Of a stretch of 30,372 nucleotides of DNA, positions 27,207 through 30,372 are shown piece by piece. The notes below the pieces were generated by a model, which was not told where the DNA came from, ran no database searches, and saw only the letters and a program-made list of their open reading frames with translations. A program made the translations under genes and the position numbers. Location of the stretch: assembly GCF_003996855.1 (NCBI RefSeq), contig NZ_NRQY01000001.1, positions 1,162,175 through 1,192,546 of the forward strand, written 5' to 3'. Source of the DNA: Morganella morganii. Lineage in GTDB: Bacteria > Pseudomonadota > Gammaproteobacteria > Enterobacterales > Enterobacteriaceae. Positions within the stretch are counted from its first letter, which is position 1. Each line of letters opens with the position of its first letter.

Positions 27207-27443
27207 CTAAAATAGATCTAACTGTCCGGACGGCGATTCCGGCAATGTCTCACCTTTTGTGGCTCTGTAGCGCCGCTGGCGGCACAGGCGGATAACATTT
27301 TCTTTTTGCGCATTACTCATCGACAGCCACTGAAAGCGCTCGTCGCGGCTCCGGTAGCATCCCCGGCAGTAGCCCTTTTCATTCAGCTGACATATTCCCA
27401 CGCAAGGAGAAGGGATATCAAAAAAGTGAAGTTGTTCTGCCAT
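27207..27443 (-). CDS. ydhL: YdhL, DUF1289 cysteine-rich small protein
   Basis: A 78-aa protein of the DUF1289 family with four conserved cysteines, C14, C18, C26 and C29 (PCVGIC and GYCRGCYRSRDE), which probably bind zinc or a cluster. The end LDLF resembles the E. coli YdhL end. Function is unknown. In E. coli ydhL lies just before nemR-nemA-gloA. Here nemR and nemA are absent and gloA follows at once in divergent orientation. AAAGGA lies about 10 nt upstream of the ATG. Confidence 0.85.
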   Translation of the reverse strand: MAEQLHFFDIPSPCVGICQLNEKGYCRGCYRSRDERFQWLSMSNAQKENVIRLCRQRRYRATKGETLPESPSGQLDLF

Positions 27444-27484
27444 CGGCTGATTGTCCTTTTGTCTGATGCCCTGCCGGACATATA

Positions 27485-27503
27485 ATGGTTATCCTGTAAC
27501 CAT
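27485..27503. promoter_or_regulatory. Inverted repeat in the ydhL-gloA divergent region
   Basis: ATGGTTA (27485-27491) and TAACCAT (27497-27503) are perfect 7-bp arms around TCCTG, about 42 bp upstream of ydhL and next to a TATAAT-like sequence. It could be an operator for ydhL. It does not resemble the NemR site. Confidence 0.35.
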
Positions 27504-27518
27504 CAGCATCCTGATAAT

Positions 27519-27548
27519 TTGAATTGTAGTCAATTATCACGTTATAGT
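27519..27548 (+). promoter_or_regulatory. Candidate gloA promoter
   Basis: TTGAAT (27519-27524) and TATAGT (27543-27548) are 18 bp apart, about 48 bp upstream of the gloA start. Confidence 0.5.
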
Positions 27549-27596
27549 GTGAGCCATATCTGATAAATAACTGAAAGCACTCTGAGAGGTTACTTT

Positions 27597-28004
27597 ATGC
27601 GTGTACTCCATACCATGCTCCGCGTGGGTGATATGCAGCGTTCTGTCGATTTTTATACCAAGGTTCTCGGCATGCGTTTACTGCGCACCAGTGAAAATCC
27701 GGAATACAAATATTCACTGGCGTTCGTGGGCTACAGTGACGAAAGCGAAGACTCCGTGATTGAACTGACCTATAACTGGGGCACGGATTCCTATGAGATG
27801 GGTACGGCGTTCGGCCATATTGCACTCGGCGTGGATGATGTCGCGGCGACCTGTGATGCTATCCGCAACGCGGGCGGCAATGTGACCCGTGAAGCCGGTC
27901 CGGTTAAGGGTGGCACCACCATTATCGCCTTCGTGGAAGACCCTGATGGCTACAAGATTGAATTAATTGAAAATAAAAGTGCCGGTGCTGCACTCGGTAA
28001 CTGA
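27597..28004 (+). CDS. gloA: Lactoylglutathione lyase (glyoxalase I) GloA
   Basis: A 135-aa metalloenzyme (E. coli 135 aa, nickel-dependent) that converts the methylglyoxal-glutathione adduct to S-lactoylglutathione. All four metal ligands are in place: H5, E56, H74 and E122. The paired beta-alpha-beta modules of the vicinal-oxygen-chelate fold are evident. GAGAGG precedes the ATG by about 7 nt. A strong terminator follows, so it is separate from rnt. Confidence 0.98.
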   Translation: MRVLHTMLRVGDMQRSVDFYTKVLGMRLLRTSENPEYKYSLAFVGYSDESEDSVIELTYNWGTDSYEMGTAFGHIALGVDDVAATCDAIRNAGGNVTREAGPVKGGTTIIAFVEDPDGYKIELIENKSAGAALGN

Positions 28005-28014
28005 TTAACTCTGT

Positions 28015-28042
28015 AAGAAGGATCAAAACGATCCTTCTTTTC
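28015..28042 (+). terminator. gloA terminator
   Basis: AAGAAGGATC (28015-28024) and GATCCTTCTT (28030-28039) form a perfect 10-bp stem with loop AAAAC, ending in TTTT. Confidence 0.8.
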
Positions 28043-28123
28043 CGGTATAACGCTTATCAGTCCTTTCTCCCTCCGGCAAGCCGCGCTAGAATAGTGCGTT
28101 TTGTTTGTTTAATTAAGAGTCCC

Positions 28124-28771
28124 ATGTCTGAAAATCAAAATCACAATGCTCTGAGTGCACGTTTCCGCGGTTATTATCCTGTCGTTATCGATGTCGAAAC
28201 CGGCGGTTTTAATGCCAAAACCGATGGTATGCTGGAAATCGCCGCCATTACCGTCAAAATGGATCATAATGGCTGGCTGATGCCGGATCAGCGGCTTGAA
28301 TTCAATGTGCAGCCCTTTGAGGGTGCAAACCTTGATCCCGCTGCACTCGCGTTCACCGGGATTAATCCGGCAGACCCCGAACGCAATGCGGTAACAGAAT
28401 ATGAGGCTCTGCATGCCATTTTCAAAATGGTGCGCAAAGGCATGAAAGATGCGGATTGCAAGCGGGCGATTATCGTGGCGCACAATGCGAATTTTGATCA
28501 CAGCTTTGTGATGGCAGCCGCCGCACGCTGCGGGCTGAAACGCAACCCGTTCCACCCGTTTGCCACCTTTGATACAGCAGCGTTAAGCGGATTATCACTG
28601 GGACAGACGATTCTGGCAAAAGCCTGTATCACCGCTGGGATCCCGTTTGACAGCAAGAAAGCTCACGGCGCGGCGTATGATACCGATCGCACTTCCCTGC
28701 TCTTTTGTGACATTGTCAACCGCTGGAAAAAACTGGGCGGCTGGCCGCCTGCGGCAGAAAGTAATCAATAA
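28124..28771 (+). CDS. rnt: Ribonuclease T
   Basis: A 215-aa DEDDh 3'-5' exoribonuclease (E. coli 215 aa) that trims the 3' ends of tRNA and other stable RNAs as a dimer. The catalytic residues are all present: D23 and E25 (VIDVETGGF), D125 (HNANFDH), H181 and D186. ATG 28124 is chosen over the open frame from 28094 because it matches the E. coli start; AAGAG lies just upstream. A TAGAAT hexamer at 28087-28092 may be the -10. In E. coli lhr follows rnt; here an unrelated leftward gene takes that place. Confidence 0.98.
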   Translation: MSENQNHNALSARFRGYYPVVIDVETGGFNAKTDGMLEIAAITVKMDHNGWLMPDQRLEFNVQPFEGANLDPAALAFTGINPADPERNAVTEYEALHAIFKMVRKGMKDADCKRAIIVAHNANFDHSFVMAAAARCGLKRNPFHPFATFDTAALSGLSLGQTILAKACITAGIPFDSKKAHGAAYDTDRTSLLFCDIVNRWKKLGGWPPAAESNQ

Positions 28772-28772
28772 G

Positions 28773-28800
28773 AAAACGCCACCGCTGAGGTGGCGTTTTT
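28773..28800. terminator. Terminator between rnt and the orphan gene
   Basis: AAAACGCCACC (28773-28783) and GGTGGCGTTTT (28789-28799) form an 11-bp stem with loop GCTGA. It starts directly after the rnt stop and lies just beyond the stop of the leftward gene at 28804, so it can serve both. Confidence 0.85.
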
Positions 28801-28803
28801 CTA

Positions 28804-29559
28804 TCAGTTATCAGGTAACCGGCGCCAGGTTTCCTCCTGTTTCTGCTGACTATACCGGGCGACTACCTCTGCAGGTTTGATAGACAGCAGATCAGGCAGA
28901 ATCGACCCTTCAATATCCGTCATCAGTATCATCATTCTTGCTTTGAAGTCCTGTTCAAAATTCTCTGTGGCTAAATAAGCTTTGGCCTTATCATCATCAC
29001 AGATTGACGCAAGCTGATTTACTTTTTCAGAGGGCTTCGGGCCGCAGCCGGCAGCAGCGGATAACCCGCTGTTTACTTTGTGAATAAATTCGGTTATGAA
29101 TTTCTCTGCTGGTTTATCCGCACCTTTTATTTTATCCGCACCACTCAGAAATGTGACTAATGGTCTCAGTATGTCTTTTGAGAACATCTTCAGTGAAGCG
29201 GCATCCAGAGATTTATTTTCACCCAGAAACGCGCAGGCTTTATTTAAATAACCCGGCACGTTTTCCTGCGCTATTTTCAGCACCATCCGTGCGTTCTGAT
29301 TAGCATCAGATTGCGTTTTTTCTTCCCGGATTGTTATCTTACTAATCCAATTCCCTAATGGCTCAAACACATTGTTTATTTTGCCTTTCACCACTGTGAA
29401 AAACTCTGCTGCACTGTTACGGATCTCAGTGAACCGCTCAGATAAACCTGACTGTTTTACTGATTCCGATTCTTTTAATTCACCCACCGCACCACCGGTT
29501 CCCTGATATGAAATATACCCGGTTAATCTGATATTCTGTCCTGCTGAAACTGGCTGCAT
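28804..29559 (-). CDS. Unrecognised 251-aa protein, possible secreted effector
   Basis: I do not recognise this protein. ATG 29559 is preceded by AAAAAGGA with good spacing, so I prefer it to the GTG at 29592. The first 40 residues are rich in Ser, Gly, Gln and Thr with no hydrophobic core, which resembles a type III secretion leader but is not proof. The rest (about 41-235) reads as alternating amphipathic helices rich in Lys, Glu and Ala, with no membrane segment; cysteines are at 109, 172 and 187. Codon use looks somewhat more AT-rich than in rnt and grxD. It stands alone between two terminators in the slot held by lhr in E. coli. An acquired effector or toxin-like gene is one guess; a lineage-specific cytoplasmic protein is equally possible. 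Confidence 0.8.
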   Translation of the reverse strand: MQPVSAGQNIRLTGYISYQGTGGAVGELKESESVKQSGLSERFTEIRNSAAEFFTVVKGKINNVFEPLGNWISKITIREEKTQSDANQNARMVLKIAQENVPGYLNKACAFLGENKSLDAASLKMFSKDILRPLVTFLSGADKIKGADKPAEKFITEFIHKVNSGLSAAAGCGPKPSEKVNQLASICDDDKAKAYLATENFEQDFKARMMILMTDIEGSILPDLLSIKPAEVVARYSQQKQEETWRRLPDN

Positions 29560-29640
29560 CTTTTTTCCTTTTTGTGTTATTGATGCCGCCACTCTAAAAA
29601 ATAATCACATTAACAACTTTCATTTCACCACCATCAGAAA

Positions 29641-29673
29641 AACAAAAGCCCCGCGGATTTACCCTGCGGGGCT
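29641..29673 (-). terminator. grxD terminator
   Basis: On the minus strand AGCCCCGC and GCGGGGCT form a perfect 8-bp stem with an 11-nt loop, followed by TTTGTTTTTC, 24 bp after the grxD stop. Confidence 0.75.
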
Positions 29674-29696
29674 GTTATAAATGGTACGGGACAGGA

Positions 29697-30038
29697 TTAT
29701 TCTTCGTTTTCAGTCCGGTATTTTGCTGCGGTTTCTTTAATCAGTGTCTGTAATTCACCGCGCTGGAACATCTCCATAATGATGTCACAGCCGCCGACCA
29801 GCTCACCGTCAACCCACAGTTGCGGGAACGTCGGCCAGTTAGCGTATTTTGGTAATTCAGCACGGATATCCGGATTCTGTAAAATATCCACATATGCAAA
29901 ACGCTCTTCACAGGCAGCCAGCGCCTGTACCGCCTGCGCGGAGAAACCGCAGTTCGGCAGTTTCGGGGAACCTTTCATATACAGCAGAATCGGGTTTTCT
30001 TTAATCTGGCGTTCAATTTTTTCAATAGTCGTCGTCAT
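29697..30038 (-). CDS. grxD: Monothiol glutaredoxin GrxD (Grx4)
   Basis: A 113-aa CGFS-type glutaredoxin (E. coli 115 aa) that carries [2Fe-2S] clusters and acts with BolA-type proteins. The motif CGFS is at 30-33, and the glutathione-binding WPTFPQLWVDGELVGGCD block follows at about 68-85. AAGGA lies about 8 nt before the ATG. The neighbours rnt and gloA are as in E. coli. An 18-bp near-perfect palindrome at 30064-30081 lies between its likely promoter and the start. Confidence 0.98.
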   Translation of the reverse strand: MTTTIEKIERQIKENPILLYMKGSPKLPNCGFSAQAVQALAACEERFAYVDILQNPDIRAELPKYANWPTFPQLWVDGELVGGCDIIMEMFQRGELQTLIKETAAKYRTENEE

Positions 30039-30063
30039 TTAAAACGTCCTTCACTTCAGATCG

Positions 30064-30081
30064 GTTAGCACCGGTGTTAAC
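30064..30081. promoter_or_regulatory. Near-perfect 18-bp palindrome upstream of grxD
   Basis: GTTAGCACCGGTGTTAAC is symmetric about its centre except for one mismatched pair. It lies 26 bp upstream of the grxD ATG and just downstream of a possible extended -10 (TGGTATTCT on the minus strand). It is well placed to act as an operator; no known regulator is assigned. Confidence 0.45.
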
Positions 30082-30289
30082 TTATGCGCAGAATACCACT
30101 TTTCACTGCAAAGCACGAATATTTAAAATAAATTGCTTAATATCAATTGGTTAAAACAATATCAGTTCATTATTTGAACTACAAAATACTACTTTTCACT
30201 ACTTTTCATTCCATATTTATCATCATATTACGATAAATAGTGAACGGTATTTTTGCCCCCATTATCACAATAGGGACTGCTCCTGTCTA
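30082..30289. other. AT-rich intergenic stretch upstream of grxD
   Basis: No plausible gene is visible. It holds a direct repeat CTACTTTTCA twice in tandem (about 30190-30209) and a 7-bp dyad ATTTATC (30215-30221)/GATAAAT (30232-30238). The grxD promoter should lie at the left end. Confidence 0.4.
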
Positions 30290-30372
30290 TCACACCGTAG
30301 CCGGAAAATACCGGTAAATCGTGGCATCAAGATCCGCGAGCGAGGTGTCAAACTGCTGAACGGTATGGTAAT
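30290..30372 (-). CDS. Possible 3' end of a leftward gene cut by the window edge
   Basis: On the minus strand a frame stays open for 26 codons from the window edge to TGA 30290-30292, ending in the residues TIYRYFPATV. The codon choice looks like that of the surrounding genes, but the stretch is short and the opposite strand is also open here, so this is only a possibility. I do not recognise the product. Confidence 0.25.
   Translation of the reverse strand, partial: YHTVQQFDTSLADLDATIYRYFPATV

Noticed and set aside
1..30372. The first nine bases ATTACCATA equal the reverse complement of the last nine
   Set aside because: The match ends at nine bases, the flanks differ, and there is no transposase or target duplication. 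I regard it as chance or a result of how the window was cut.

Overview
The window looks like chromosomal core DNA of an enterobacterium in the family Morganellaceae, most probably Morganella morganii or a close relative. This is an inference. Nearly every gene is a recognisable gamma-enterobacterial orthologue in blocks that resemble the ttcA-zntB / mppA-tpx-tyrR / psp / sap / fabI and pdxH-tyrS-pdxY / anmK-slyB-slyA / gloA-rnt-grxD regions of Escherichia coli. The base composition looks close to balanced, which argues against AT-rich Proteus and Providencia, yet the left edge carries two MrpJ-type regulators, a family typical of Proteus-like fimbrial operons. I see no tRNA, rRNA, IS element, prophage, integrase or CRISPR array.

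Layout from left to right. (1) 1-900: AT-rich DNA with two small XRE/MrpJ-like regulators, probably the tail of a fimbrial locus lying outside the window. (2) 1069-7322: ttcA (tRNA thiolation), zntB (zinc transport), mppA (periplasmic peptide binding), tpx (thiol peroxidase) and tyrR (aromatic amino-acid regulator), with a TyrR-box-like dyad over a well-spaced tyrR promoter. (3) 7657-12814: the phage-shock locus. pspABCD runs with ycjX and ycjF as one leftward operon from a near-consensus sigma-54 promoter, and pspF is divergent. Inverted repeats about 100-125 bp upstream of the deduced pspA start overlap the likely pspF promoter, which fits activation of pspA and autorepression of pspF. (4) 12886-18214: the sapABCDF ABC transporter in tightly overlapping reading frames behind a good sigma-70 promoter. 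(5) 18353-21076: fabI, a long imperfect palindrome, an mviM/yceM-like oxidoreductase and gstA. (6) 21152-26642: pdxY, tyrS, pdxH and anmK leftward, then slyB and slyA convergent on a shared terminator. (7) 26643-27206: a gene-free, very AT-rich 564 bp region with a 15-bp tandem repeat. (8) 27207-30038: ydhL, gloA, rnt, an unrecognised 251-aa gene in the slot where E. coli has lhr, and grxD.

Many of the genes concern the envelope and stress: PspF/PspA-D and YcjXF for inner-membrane damage, Sap for cationic peptides or polyamines, SlyB/SlyA for the outer membrane and virulence control, and Tpx, GstA, GloA and GrxD for peroxides, electrophiles, methylglyoxal and iron-sulfur traffic. PdxH and PdxY supply pyridoxal phosphate beside TyrS.

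I do not see a clear, complete new system. The best candidates for something undescribed are the 251-aa orphan gene (28804-29559), the tandem repeat and gene-free region upstream of slyA, the roughly 108-bp palindrome after fabI, and the paired MrpJ-like regulators. Several start codons were moved from the longest open frame to agree with family length and ribosome-binding sites (tpx, ycjX, pspF, pdxY, tyrS, pdxH, anmK, rnt and the orphan).
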